Positions 17,721 through 26,529 of a stretch of DNA of 64,000 bases are shown here, in pieces. The position numbers and the translations under genes are program-made. Under the pieces are notes generated by a model, which made no database searches, was not told the DNA's origin, and was given only the letters and a program-made list of their open reading frames with translations. This DNA comes from Acidovorax soli (GTDB lineage: Bacteria; Pseudomonadota; Gammaproteobacteria; Burkholderiales; Burkholderiaceae_C). The stretch spans positions 62,001 to 126,000 of the forward strand of contig NZ_JACHLK010000001.1 of NCBI RefSeq assembly GCF_014207955.1, given 5' to 3'. Each line of letters begins with the position of its first letter. Position 1 is the stretch's first letter.

Positions 17721-18965
17721 GTGAGCCTGTCCAACCCCTTCGCCCGGCGCCTGTACCTGCGCATCTGGCTCGCCGTGGTCGGCGGCATCGCCGTGCTCAC
17801 GCTGGTCGTGGGCTGGGCCTGGCGCATGGCCGAGGAACAGAAGGCGAGCAACAACCAGCCCTTCGTGCCCCCCTCGCGCGAAATGGTGCTGCGCGACGCC
17901 AAGGGCGATGTGGTCTTTCGCGGCCCCGCCACACGGCAGCCGTCGGAACCCGGCGAGAACGTGGAATTCCACATCGAATCCGACACCGGCCAGGCCTTTG
18001 TGCTGCAGATGGCGCCGCGCCAGAACCGCGGAGGTGGCCGCCCGGGCAACGCGGATGCCGCGTTCTGGACCCGCCCGCCCTTCGGCTTTCTCTGGCTGCT
18101 GGGCATCGTGGGCCTGGCCGTGGCCGTGGGCGTGTACCCCATCATCCGGCGCCTGACCCTGCGGCTGGAGGCCCTGCAGCGCAGCGTCAAGCATTTCGGC
18201 GAAGGCGATCTGTCGGTGCGCGTGCCCGAGCAGGGCCAGGACGAAGTCGCCGACCTGGCGCGCCAGTTCAATGCCGCCGCCGCGCGTGTGGAGAGTCTGG
18301 TCAAGTCGCACAAGTCGCTGCTGGCCAACGCCTCGCACGAGCTGCGCTCGCCGCTCACGCGCATCCGCATGGGCATGGAGCTCATGGGCGGGCAGCAACC
18401 CTCGCCGGCCTTCCGCGCCGAGATCCTGCGCAACATCGCCGAGCTCGACCAGTTGGTCGACGAAATCCTGCTGGCCAGCCGACTGGACGCGCGCGAAGCC
18501 GATGTGGGCACGGTGGAACTGGTGGACCTGGTGGGCCTGGCGGCCGAGGAATGCGCCCGCGTGGATGCCGACCTGGACGTGGGTGCCAGCCCCGACGGCG
18601 TGGACGTGCAGGGCATCTCCAAGCTGCTGCGCCGCGCCATCCGCAACCTGCTGGAGAACGCCCGGCGCTACAGCACGGGCGAGATCAGCGTGGCCGTGCT
18701 GCGCCGCCAGGGCCACGCCGAGGTGCGCGTGAGCGACCAGGGGCCGGGCGTGCCGGCGAGCCAGCGCGAGCGCATCTTCGAGCCCTTCTACCGCCTGCCC
18801 GGCGCCAGCGAACGTGCGGGCGGCGTGGGCCTGGGCCTGGCCCTGGTGCGTTCCATTGCGGGGCGGCACAACGGCGTGGTGTTCTGCGAAGACCGGCCCG
18901 ATGGCGCGGGCGGCGCGTGCTTTGTGCTGCGCTTGCCAGTCACTTCCGCCAGCGCCACGCCATGA
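17721..18965 (+). CDS. Two-component sensor histidine kinase
   Basis: A 414-residue kinase, GTG start. Two transmembrane helices (about 14-34 and 120-141) flank a short periplasmic domain of about 85 residues rich in Pro, Gln and Asn. HAMP follows (about 142-195). HisKA has His206 in ASHELRSPLTRIRMG, and the ATPase domain has the N, G1 and G2 motifs (LLENARRYS, SDQGPGVP, GVGLGLALVRSI). The small sensor domain resembles RstB/CpxA-like kinases, but the ligand is not evident. Its last 26 bp overlap the 3' end of the convergent MFS gene. Confidence 0.93.
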   Translation: MSLSNPFARRLYLRIWLAVVGGIAVLTLVVGWAWRMAEEQKASNNQPFVPPSREMVLRDAKGDVVFRGPATRQPSEPGENVEFHIESDTGQAFVLQMAPRQNRGGGRPGNADAAFWTRPPFGFLWLLGIVGLAVAVGVYPIIRRLTLRLEALQRSVKHFGEGDLSVRVPEQGQDEVADLARQFNAAAARVESLVKSHKSLLANASHELRSPLTRIRMGMELMGGQQPSPAFRAEILRNIAELDQLVDEILLASRLDAREADVGTVELVDLVGLAAEECARVDADLDVGASPDGVDVQGISKLLRRAIRNLLENARRYSTGEISVAVLRRQGHAEVRVSDQGPGVPASQRERIFEPFYRLPGASERAGGVGLGLALVRSIAGRHNGVVFCEDRPDGAGGACFVLRLPVTSASATP

Positions 18966-20190
18966 AGGCGTAGAGCCCCGCTCCCAGCACCAGCACCGAG
19001 CCCGCCACCCCCAGCGCCCAGTCGAAGCCCTGCGCCCGCGAACCGGCCTGCGCCAGCAACGCAGCCGCCATGGGCGGCCCGGCGATCTGGCCGATGCCGT
19101 ACAGCGCCGTGAGCAGGCCCGTGAAGCCCGCGGCGGACTGGGGCCACTGGTGGCGCGCCTCCTGCAAGGCGAAGAAGGTGATGGCGGTGAAGGGCAGGCC
19201 CAGCAGCAGGCTGCCTAGCGCAAAGCCTGCCGGGCTGGGCCAGAGCATGCCCAGGGCAATGCCCGATGCCTGCAGCAGGTAAGCCCCGGCCAGCAACCAG
19301 CGGCGGTCGCGGTGGGGCGCAATGCGCGTCGAGAGCCAGGCACCCAGCGCCACACCGGCACCGAACACGGGCCAGAACAGGTCGGGCCAGACCGAGCCGG
19401 CCGGCAGTGCGGCGCGCGCGATCACGGGCAGAAAGGTGGCCGTGACGATGTAGCCCAGGCCCGCCAGGCCATAGGCCAGTGCATGCAGGGCCCGCAGCGC
19501 GGCCGGACGGGCCGCCGGCAGGGCCTGGGCAGCGCTTGCACCCGCCACAGCGCCGGGCGCCTCGCGGCCGCGCAGCACCGGCCAGATCCCGACGCACAGC
19601 AGCGCCGCCAGTGCGGCAAAGGTGGCCCAGCCGGCCGCCGCGCTCCAGCCCGCGGCGACCATGGCGCCCGTGGGCAGGCCCGTGGCCACGATGCCCAGGC
19701 CGGGGCCGCAGAAGATCAGGCCGGCAAGCTGGGGCTGCCCGAGGCGCGCGAGCTGCCCCATGCACCAGTTGGCCGTGCCCAGGAACACCAGCGCGCTCGC
19801 CACCCCGGCCACAAAGCGCAGCAGCGGCCACGATGCCGGCCACGGGCAGGCGAGCAGGCCCGTGAGCAGCACCGTGGCCACCAGCCCGCCACGCGCCAGC
19901 GCCGCATTGCCGGGCACCGCTGCGGCGGCGCGCCGCGCCAGCCACGGCAGGGCCATGTAGAGCAGTGCTCCGGCCAGGTAGCCGGCGTAGTTGGCCGTGG
20001 CCAGCCAGCTGCCAGTGGCAATGTCCAGCACGCCATCGTGCAGCATCATGGGCAGCAACGGGGTGAAGGCAAAACGACCGATGCCCATGGCCACGGCCAG
20101 GGCGACCATGCCGGCCAGCGCGACCCGCAGGGGGGCCCGTTCGGAAGCATGCATGCGGGCGGGGGAAGGGGGAGATGACACCTGGTCCAT
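18940..20190 (-). CDS. YbfB/YjiJ-family MFS transporter
   Basis: A 416-residue 12-helix permease. The start of the transport domain, MVALAVAMGIGRFAFTPLLPMM, and ANYAGYLAGAL are signatures of the YbfB/YjiJ group. Its substrate is unknown; family members are treated as putative exporters. I use ATG 20190, though the frame is open to a GTG at 20214. The divergent LysR gene is the likely regulator. The coding ends of this gene and the sensor kinase overlap tail to tail (18940-18965). Confidence 0.88.
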   Translation of the reverse strand: MDQVSSPPSPARMHASERAPLRVALAGMVALAVAMGIGRFAFTPLLPMMLHDGVLDIATGSWLATANYAGYLAGALLYMALPWLARRAAAAVPGNAALARGGLVATVLLTGLLACPWPASWPLLRFVAGVASALVFLGTANWCMGQLARLGQPQLAGLIFCGPGLGIVATGLPTGAMVAAGWSAAAGWATFAALAALLCVGIWPVLRGREAPGAVAGASAAQALPAARPAALRALHALAYGLAGLGYIVTATFLPVIARAALPAGSVWPDLFWPVFGAGVALGAWLSTRIAPHRDRRWLLAGAYLLQASGIALGMLWPSPAGFALGSLLLGLPFTAITFFALQEARHQWPQSAAGFTGLLTALYGIGQIAGPPMAAALLAQAGSRAQGFDWALGVAGSVLVLGAGLYAFMAWRWRK

Positions 20191-20250
20191 AGGGGTACCG
20201 CAAAGGGTTGCCACGGCGGATGCCGCGGCGTATCATCTTAACAAGAGATT

Positions 20251-20265
20251 GAATTTTTTTAATTC
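20251..20265. promoter_or_regulatory. Candidate LysR operator
   Basis: GAATT-TTTTT-AATTC, a perfect inverted repeat of 15 bp in a very AT-rich patch. It lies between the divergent YbfB-type transporter and LysR genes, 14 bp before the LysR start. LysR proteins bind interrupted inverted repeats of this length. It may also carry the -10 region. Confidence 0.5.
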
Positions 20266-20278
20266 ATACTTTTTCAAG

Positions 20279-21151
20279 ATGATCGAATCACCCTCCCCGC
20301 TCGATCTGGCGGCCCTGGACATCTTCCGCACCGTGGCGGCCGAGGGCAGCGTCACGCGCGCGGCCGAACGGCTGGGGCGCGTGCAGTCCAATGTGACCAC
20401 CCGGGTGCAGCAGCTCGAGGCGGACCTGGGTACGCCCCTGTTCCTGCGCGAAGGCAGGCGCATGGCGCTCACGCCCGAAGGGCAGGTGCTGCTGGGTTAT
20501 GCCGACCAACTGCTGGCACTGGCCGAAGAGGCGCGCCAGGCAGTACGCCCCGGCCCGCCGGGCGGGCGCTTGCGCCTGGGCTCGATGGAAAGCACGGCTG
20601 CGAGCCGCCTGCCCGTGCCGCTGGCGCGCCTGCATGGCCAATGGCCGGGGGTGGCACTGGAACTCTCGACCGCCCCCACCCGGGAGCTCGTGGAACGGCT
20701 GCGCGCCCACGCGCTCGACGCCGTGCTGGTGGCCTGGCCCCCGGGGCAGGCGCCAGACCCGGTCTTCGAGACCCGGCCCGTGTTCACCGAGGAGCTGCTG
20801 CTGGTGCTGCCCGCAGGCCACCCGGCCGTGGCCGGGCCCGAAGAGGTACAGCCCGGCGCGCTCGCGGTGTTCGAGCCGGGCTGCACCTACCGGCGCATCG
20901 GACAGGACTGGTTCGCCCCGCGGCCGCAGCCCATGCAGGTGCTGGAACTGGGCTCCTACCATGCCATCCTGGCCTGCGTGGCCGCTGGGAGCTGTGCCGG
21001 CATCGTGCCGCGTTCGGTGCTGGCCATGACGCCCCACGCCGCCCTGTTGCGCCACCAGCCGATCATCCGCATCGACACCCTGCTCACCTGGCGCAAGGGC
21101 TACCGTTCCAGCGCGCTCGATGCCTTGCAGCAGGCCCTGTCTGCCGACTGA
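20279..21151 (+). CDS. LysR-family transcriptional regulator
   Basis: A 290-residue regulator with an N-terminal helix-turn-helix (about 9-68; DIFRTVAAEGSVTRAAERLGRVQSN-type), then a two-lobed effector domain (about 95-290). The variant QSNVTTRVQQLE in the recognition helix is typical of the group divergent from YbfB-type transporters. It probably controls that transporter and itself. The nitronate monooxygenase gene follows 34 bp downstream on the same strand and may be co-transcribed. Confidence 0.92.
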   Translation: MIESPSPLDLAALDIFRTVAAEGSVTRAAERLGRVQSNVTTRVQQLEADLGTPLFLREGRRMALTPEGQVLLGYADQLLALAEEARQAVRPGPPGGRLRLGSMESTAASRLPVPLARLHGQWPGVALELSTAPTRELVERLRAHALDAVLVAWPPGQAPDPVFETRPVFTEELLLVLPAGHPAVAGPEEVQPGALAVFEPGCTYRRIGQDWFAPRPQPMQVLELGSYHAILACVAAGSCAGIVPRSVLAMTPHAALLRHQPIIRIDTLLTWRKGYRSSALDALQQALSAD

Positions 21152-21185
21152 CCGCTTTTTCACTTCCCCGCTCCAGGAGTCCGCC

Positions 21186-22265
21186 ATGTCCGACCGCAGC
21201 CTTCGCACCGCCCTTTCGCTTCGCCTGCCCATCATCCAGGGCCCCATGACCGGCTCCGACACCCCGGCCCTGGCTGCAGCCGTCTCGGCCGCCGGGGGCC
21301 TGGGTTCGCTGGGCTGCGGCATGCGCTCGCCCGCGGCCATGATCGAAGCGGCGGCCGAGGTGCGCCGGCGCACCGACCGGCCTTTCTGCATGAACCTCTT
21401 CGTGCAGGACACGCCCACGCCCGACGCGGCCACCGTGGACGCTGCCGTGGCGCGGCTGGCCCCGCTGTATGCCGAGTTCGGTCAACCAGCGGCCGTGCCC
21501 GCGCGCTGGTGCGAGGACTTCGCGGCGCAGTTCGACGCGCTGATCGCCGCGCGCCCGGCGGTGGCGAGCTTCACCTTCGGCATCCTGTCCGCAGCGCAGG
21601 TGGAGCGCCTGCACGCCGCGGGCTGCTATGTGATCGGCACGGCCACCACGGTGGCCGAAGCCGTGGCCTGGGCCGATGTGGGGGCCGACGGGGTCTGTGC
21701 CTCGGGCATGGAATCGGGCGGGCACCGGGGCACCTTCCTCGGCGACTTCGCCTCTTCGATGGTCGGCACCATGGCCCTGGTGCCACGCTGCGTGGATGTA
21801 CTGGCGCCACGCGGCGTGGCCGTGGTGGCGGCCGGCGGCATCATGGACGGGCGCGGTATCGCCGCCGCCCAGGCCCTGGGTGCCGAGGCGGTGCAGATGG
21901 GCACGGCCTTTTTGTCCTGCGACGAATCGGGCATTGGCGCCCCCTACCGCCACGCGCTGGCGAGTGCCAAGGGCACCGATACGCGCACCACACGGGCGCT
22001 GACAGGGCGCCATGCGCGCGGCATCGTCAATGCGCTGATGGACCGCCTCCAGGTCGATGAGACGGCCGTGCCCCCCTACCCCGTGCAGAACGCGCTGACG
22101 GGCGCGCTGCGCAAGGCCTCGAACGAGGCCGGCCGGGCCGACTACCTGTCGCTCTGGGCCGGCCAGGGCGTGGAGGCCGTGCGGCCCATGGCCGCCGGCG
22201 CGCTGGTGGCGCTGCTGGAAAAGGAATGGAGACAAGCCAGCGCGCGCGTGGGCGCAGTGCGCTGA
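21186..22265 (+). CDS. Nitronate monooxygenase
   Basis: A 359-residue FMN-dependent enzyme of the 2-nitropropane dioxygenase family, which oxidises alkyl nitronates to carbonyl compounds and nitrite. Motifs: PIIQGPMTG at residues 15-23, the glycine-rich GCYVIGTATTVAEA, SGMESGGHRGTF with the probable catalytic His, and the phosphate-binding VVAAGGIMDGRGIAAAQALGAEAVQMGTAF-type stretch. CAGGAG lies upstream of ATG 21186. Cytosolic. No nitro-compound pathway genes adjoin it; the role may be detoxification of propionate-3-nitronate. Confidence 0.9.
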   Translation: MSDRSLRTALSLRLPIIQGPMTGSDTPALAAAVSAAGGLGSLGCGMRSPAAMIEAAAEVRRRTDRPFCMNLFVQDTPTPDAATVDAAVARLAPLYAEFGQPAAVPARWCEDFAAQFDALIAARPAVASFTFGILSAAQVERLHAAGCYVIGTATTVAEAVAWADVGADGVCASGMESGGHRGTFLGDFASSMVGTMALVPRCVDVLAPRGVAVVAAGGIMDGRGIAAAQALGAEAVQMGTAFLSCDESGIGAPYRHALASAKGTDTRTTRALTGRHARGIVNALMDRLQVDETAVPPYPVQNALTGALRKASNEAGRADYLSLWAGQGVEAVRPMAAGALVALLEKEWRQASARVGAVR

Positions 22266-22272
22266 AGCGAGG

Positions 22273-23247
22273 TCAACGCGTCCAGGGCAGGTCGCGCGCG
22301 GTACCTTGGATGACCGGGTGCTCGCGGTGCAGCACCTCGCCGGCCAGCACGCGCTCGTAGTAGCGCAGGTAGCCGCGTGCCATGGCCTCGGCGCTGAAGT
22401 GCTGCTGCACGTGCGCATGGCAGGCGCGCGGGTCGGCCTTGTGGGTGCGCACGGCCTCGGCCAGTTCACTGGCGCTGGCCGACAGGCTGCCGCACTCGGC
22501 AGGCACCAGCTCGGGCAAGGCACCATAGGGCGTGCTGAACACCGGGCAGCCGAAGTACAGGCTTTCGATCACGGCCAGGCCGAAGGGCTCGTGCCAGCGC
22601 ACGGGAAAGATCAGACCGCGGGAAGCATTCAGCAGTTCGTTCTTCTGCGGGCCGCCGACCATGCCGAAGAAATGGATGCGGCGTGACAGCGTCCAGCGGA
22701 AGCCGCGCTTGAAGTTGATGCGGTCGCCGCCCAGCACGTCGAGCTCCACGCCCGCCAGCTTGGCCACCTTGATGGCGCCGGCCACGTTCTTCACGCCCCA
22801 GGCCGCCTTGCCCAGGAAGTGGTAGTGGTCGCGCGGGCGCGCGAAGTCCACCGGGCCATAGGCCGACCAGTCCAGGCCGTTGTAGACGAACTCGGTGGAG
22901 CCGTAGCGCGCCGCATGGTTGCGCGACAGGAACACGGTGTTCAGCGGCAGCGGCTTGGGCTTGCGCGCATTGCCGTGCTCGGTGACCAGGTAGGGCCGCG
23001 AGGGCTCGCTGCGCGGGTTGAACTGGAAGTGGGTGATGTCGACGTCGGCCGGGATCTGGCCGTCCCAGGGCGCGTCGGGTTGGATGGGCAGCACCTGGGC
23101 GAAATCGCAGCTCGAGCCTTCGGGCACGAGGTAGCTCACGCGGTGGCCCAGTTGCACCAGGGTCTTGCCCAGGTCCCAGATCACGCGCTCGGTACCGCCG
23201 TAGCCGTACACCGGAATGGGGGAGTTGTTGACCAGCAGGATATGCAT
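22273..23247 (-). CDS. Glycosyltransferase family 4, LPS-type
   Basis: A 324-residue GT-B enzyme. MHILLVNNSPIPVYGYGGTER is a typical GT4 N-terminus with the nucleotide-sugar loop, and the EX7E motif appears as EPFGLAVIE. It transfers a sugar from an activated donor to a lipid or LPS acceptor on the cytosolic side. Last gene of a minus-strand run of five: ilvE, zinc finger, GT2, ligase, GT4. Substrate unknown. Confidence 0.88.
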   Translation of the reverse strand: MHILLVNNSPIPVYGYGGTERVIWDLGKTLVQLGHRVSYLVPEGSSCDFAQVLPIQPDAPWDGQIPADVDITHFQFNPRSEPSRPYLVTEHGNARKPKPLPLNTVFLSRNHAARYGSTEFVYNGLDWSAYGPVDFARPRDHYHFLGKAAWGVKNVAGAIKVAKLAGVELDVLGGDRINFKRGFRWTLSRRIHFFGMVGGPQKNELLNASRGLIFPVRWHEPFGLAVIESLYFGCPVFSTPYGALPELVPAECGSLSASASELAEAVRTHKADPRACHAHVQQHFSAEAMARGYLRYYERVLAGEVLHREHPVIQGTARDLPWTR

Positions 23248-23265
23248 GGGAAAGACGCCGTAGTG

Positions 23266-24525
23266 TCAGAAGGGGCGGCCGCAGCCGATGCGCGCACGCC
23301 GCTCGTGCAGGGCCGCCAGCACCAGCGGGCACATGAAGAGGTAGAACATGTTGCCGCTGTTGTGCGCGAGGAAGACCTGGGTCAGCCCGAAGCCGATGTA
23401 CGACAGGGGCAGCATCACGCCCACCAGGCACAGCGAGAGCGATTCGCGGTCCATCTTGCCCGCGCCATCGCGGATGCGCCGGGCCGTGGGCCAGAACATC
23501 ACCAGCGGAATGCCGTAGAACGCGAACAGCAGCAGCACGCCGGGCAGGCCGCGCTTGGCGAACAGGTCCAACACCTCGTTGTGCGCATGGCCGAACTCCA
23601 GCACCACGGGGTGCGCGAGGCCTGCGGCCACGCGGCGCGCCTTTTCCTGCTCGTAGCCGGCCCGGCCCCAGCCGGTGAAGGGCCGGTCCCAGCCCATCTG
23701 CCAGGCCAGCTGCCAGTGGGCCAGGCGCTGGCCCACCGAACTGCGGCCATCGCCGCGCTGCTGGTAGACCTGCATTTCCTGGCGCGCCTCGTCCACGCGC
23801 TGCTCCACGGCCGGCACCTGCGACAGCGCGGCCGCGGCAATGGCCAGCACACACAGGCCCCAGTACACGCGGCGCTGGCCGGTGGTGCGCACCAGCAGCC
23901 AGGCGCACACGGGCAGCAGCAGCACCAGCGCCAGCCAGCCGCCGCGCGACTGCGAAAGCACCGAGCCCACCGCACCGAGCACGATGGCGGCCACCAGCAG
24001 CAGCCGCTGCCAGGCCACCCAGCGCCGCCATTGCACGACCAGCAGCAGGCCGCTCATCACGGCCAGCAGCATGCTCAGGTTGCCGTACTGGATGGCGTTG
24101 GTGAAGCCGCTGGCACGCGGCAGCTGCTCCACGCCAATCTGGTAGATGCCGACCAGGCCACTGCCCACGGCCCCTACCGCCATGCCCATCCACAGCCAGG
24201 AGGCCCGCGGCTCGAAGGTCATGAGGTAGAAGATGCAGGGCAGCGCCAGCAGGTACTTGACCGGGCGGTCCATGCTGCCCCAGCCCCAGGTGGCGCCCAC
24301 ATCGAGCAGCCACAGCGCGGCCATGCACGAGAAGGCCGCCGTGAGCCACCAGGCGGCACGCGGCGCGGGGCGCCGCCACCACACGGGGGCGCTGGCCAGC
24401 GCCGCCAGCAGCAGCAGCGCCGCACCATAGGAGTAGCCGGACGGCAGCCACAACGCCAGGCCGGGCACCATGAAGGCGCCCACACTGGCGCTGCGCCCGA
24501 ACCAGCGGTAGGTGCGGACCGTCAC
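23266..24525 (-). CDS. O-antigen ligase family protein
   Basis: A 419-residue protein with about ten transmembrane helices and a large periplasmic loop (about 245-330). The loop and its flanks carry the Wzy_C signature: TGWGRAGYEQEK and GHAHNEVLDLFAKRGLPGVLLL, with the conserved Arg/His. Such proteins join O-antigen or another sugar to lipid A-core, or polymerise it. It begins at a GTG that overlaps the GT2 stop (GTGA, 24522-24525), so it is translationally coupled to that gene. Confidence 0.9.
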   Translation of the reverse strand: MTVRTYRWFGRSASVGAFMVPGLALWLPSGYSYGAALLLLAALASAPVWWRRPAPRAAWWLTAAFSCMAALWLLDVGATWGWGSMDRPVKYLLALPCIFYLMTFEPRASWLWMGMAVGAVGSGLVGIYQIGVEQLPRASGFTNAIQYGNLSMLLAVMSGLLLVVQWRRWVAWQRLLLVAAIVLGAVGSVLSQSRGGWLALVLLLPVCAWLLVRTTGQRRVYWGLCVLAIAAAALSQVPAVEQRVDEARQEMQVYQQRGDGRSSVGQRLAHWQLAWQMGWDRPFTGWGRAGYEQEKARRVAAGLAHPVVLEFGHAHNEVLDLFAKRGLPGVLLLFAFYGIPLVMFWPTARRIRDGAGKMDRESLSLCLVGVMLPLSYIGFGLTQVFLAHNSGNMFYLFMCPLVLAALHERRARIGCGRPF

Positions 24526-25337
24526 CGGATCACCCGGCCCGTGAGGCTGTCACGATCGTAGTGCAGCGCGGCATAGCGGAAGAAGCCTTCGAGCGCCACG
24601 AACAGGCAGTACAGGAAACCCGCGCCCCCGCACAGAAAGCCCAGGCGGAACACATACAGGCGCAGGAACATCGAGCCGCCCGAGGCCAGGCCACGCAGCA
24701 CGCCGCCACGCTTGCCCAGCTCGGCGCGCTTGGCAGCGCCCAGCATCACGTACTGGGTGAGCTTTTCGAGGCTGGTGCGCACGGAGTTGCGCGTGTAGTG
24801 CAGCAAGCGCGCGCGCACCAGGCGGCGCGGTACCGCGGTGCCGCCGGGCTCGGGGTGCAACTGGGCCTGCTCGTGCACCACGCCCGTGAACTCACGGACC
24901 ATGGAGCGCACGAACAGGCGCTCGATGCGCGACTGCGAGAGGAAGTAACGCAGCTCCTGGCCAAAGGCCACCATGCGCCAGCGGATGGTCCATACCGCGC
25001 GCTCGCCCGAGCGCACGATGGCCTGCACCTCCTGCTGGAAGGCAGGCGTCATGACCTCGTCGGCGTCGAGAAAGAACACATAGTCGCCGCGCGCGTGGGC
25101 GAGCAGGCGGTTGCGCTGCACGGCAAAGCCCTGCCAGTCGGGGTAGGAATGGACTTCCGCGCCCAGGCCCTGGGCCAGGGCGACCGTGTTGTCCGTACTG
25201 CCGCTGTCGACGACCAGCACCTGGTCGGCGAAGGCAGCGCTGCGCAGGCAGGCTTCAATACGGTGGGCTTCGTTGTGCGTGAGCACCGCCACCGTGAGCG
25301 TGGGCGACGCCTTTGCGTCGCCAGCGGCCACCGACAT
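24522..25337 (-). CDS. Glycosyltransferase family 2 (WaaE/KdtX-like)
   Basis: A 271-residue GT-A enzyme. LTVAVLTHNEAHRIEACLRS starts the fold, VVDSGSTDNTVALA binds the nucleotide, and FFLDADEVMT carries the metal-binding DAD. This is the layout of the WaaE/KdtX group, which adds glucose or another hexose to the inner LPS core. A hydrophobic C-terminal segment (about 215-265) may attach it to the membrane. It starts 3 bp after the zinc-finger gene's stop. Confidence 0.88.
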   Translation of the reverse strand: MSVAAGDAKASPTLTVAVLTHNEAHRIEACLRSAAFADQVLVVDSGSTDNTVALAQGLGAEVHSYPDWQGFAVQRNRLLAHARGDYVFFLDADEVMTPAFQQEVQAIVRSGERAVWTIRWRMVAFGQELRYFLSQSRIERLFVRSMVREFTGVVHEQAQLHPEPGGTAVPRRLVRARLLHYTRNSVRTSLEKLTQYVMLGAAKRAELGKRGGVLRGLASGGSMFLRLYVFRLGFLCGGAGFLYCLFVALEGFFRYAALHYDRDSLTGRVIR

Positions 25338-25340
25338 TGG

Positions 25341-25547
25341 TCAGTGGCCAGCGTGCACGTGCTCGCCCGCCTTCAGGCGGTACACCGTTCCGCAGTAGGG
25401 GCACTTGGCCTCGCCGCTGCGGCCCACGTCCAGATAGACCTTGGGGTGGCTGTTCCACAGTTTCATGTCGGCCTTGGGGCTGGGGCAGAAGACCCCGCCC
25501 TGGGCGTTCAGGTCCTTGGCCAGCAGTTCAATCACAGCTTGGGACAT
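25341..25547 (-). CDS. Small zinc-finger protein (zf-CHCC, NDUFS6-like)
   Basis: A 68-residue protein with a Cys/His cluster: FCPSP near residue 21, HPKVYLDV, then CPYCGTVYRL and a His-rich end (GEHVHAGH). This matches the zf-CHCC domain, related to the complex I subunit NDUFS6. Its role in bacteria is not established. It lies 3 bp after ilvE and 3 bp before the GT2 gene, a neighbourhood I recall as common in betaproteobacteria. Confidence 0.85.
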   Translation of the reverse strand: MSQAVIELLAKDLNAQGGVFCPSPKADMKLWNSHPKVYLDVGRSGEAKCPYCGTVYRLKAGEHVHAGH

Positions 25548-25550
25548 CGT

Positions 25551-26489
25551 TCAGACCTTTGCGAGCCAGTGGGCGTATTTCGGGTTGCGGCCGTTGACGA
25601 TGTCAAAGAAGGCGCTCTGGATTTTTTCGGTGATCGGGCCGCGGCTGCCGCTGCCCAGCTCGATGCGGTCGAGCTCGCGGATCGGCGTGACTTCAGCGGC
25701 CGTGCCCGTGAAGAAGGCTTCGTCGGCGATGTACACCTCGTCGCGCGTGATGCGCTTTTGCACGATTTCCAGGCCCAGGTCCTTGGCGATGTGGAACACG
25801 GTGTTGCGTGTGATGCCGTTCAGGGCGCCGGCCGACAGGTCGGGCGTGTAGATCACGCCGTTCTTGATCACGAAGATGTTCTCGCCCGCGCCTTCGCTCA
25901 CGAAACCGCTGCTGTCCAGCAGCAGGGCTTCGTCGTAGCCGTCGTCCAGGGCTTCCATGTTGGCCAGGATGGAGTTGGTGTAGTTGCTCACCGCCTTGGC
26001 CTGCGTCATCGTGATGTTCACGTGGTGGCGCGTGTAGCTGCTGGTCTTGACGCGGATGCCGCGCTTCATGCCCTCCTCGCCCAGGTAGGCGCCCCAGGCC
26101 CAGGCGGCCACCATCAGGTGGATCTGGTTGCCCTTGGGCGAAACACCGAGCTTTTGCGAGCCGATCCAGGTCAATGGGCGCAGATAGCACGATTCGAGCT
26201 TGTTTTCGCGCACCACGGCCTTCTGGGCTTCGTTCACTTCGTCCTTGCTGAAGGGAATCTTCATGCGCAGGATCTTGGCGCTGTTGAACAGACGGTCGGT
26301 GTGCTCTTCGAGGCGGAAGATGGCCGTGCCATCGGCGGTCTTGTAGGCGCGCACGCCTTCGAACGCGCCGCAGCCGTAGTGCAGGGTGTGGGTCAGCACG
26401 TGGATCTTGGCGTCGCGCCAATCCACCATCTGGCCGTCCATCCAGATCTTGCCGTCACGGTCGGCCATTGAGGGAACTACGGGGCTCAT
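25551..26489 (-). CDS. ilvE: Branched-chain amino-acid aminotransferase
   Basis: A 312-residue PLP enzyme that makes leucine, isoleucine and valine from their keto acids. Motifs: KIWMDGQMVDW, HTLHYGCGAFEGVRAY, the PLP lysine in TQAKAVSNYTNS, and SEGAGENIFVIKNG and NGITRNT in the C-terminal half. Usual length for bacterial IlvE. ATG 26489 follows AAGGACC. It is first in the run leading into the LPS genes. Confidence 0.96.
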   Translation of the reverse strand: MSPVVPSMADRDGKIWMDGQMVDWRDAKIHVLTHTLHYGCGAFEGVRAYKTADGTAIFRLEEHTDRLFNSAKILRMKIPFSKDEVNEAQKAVVRENKLESCYLRPLTWIGSQKLGVSPKGNQIHLMVAAWAWGAYLGEEGMKRGIRVKTSSYTRHHVNITMTQAKAVSNYTNSILANMEALDDGYDEALLLDSSGFVSEGAGENIFVIKNGVIYTPDLSAGALNGITRNTVFHIAKDLGLEIVQKRITRDEVYIADEAFFTGTAAEVTPIRELDRIELGSGSRGPITEKIQSAFFDIVNGRNPKYAHWLAKV

Positions 26490-26529
26490 GGGGGTCCTTT
26501 GGGTTGCTGTAGGTCGCAAAACAGCGATT

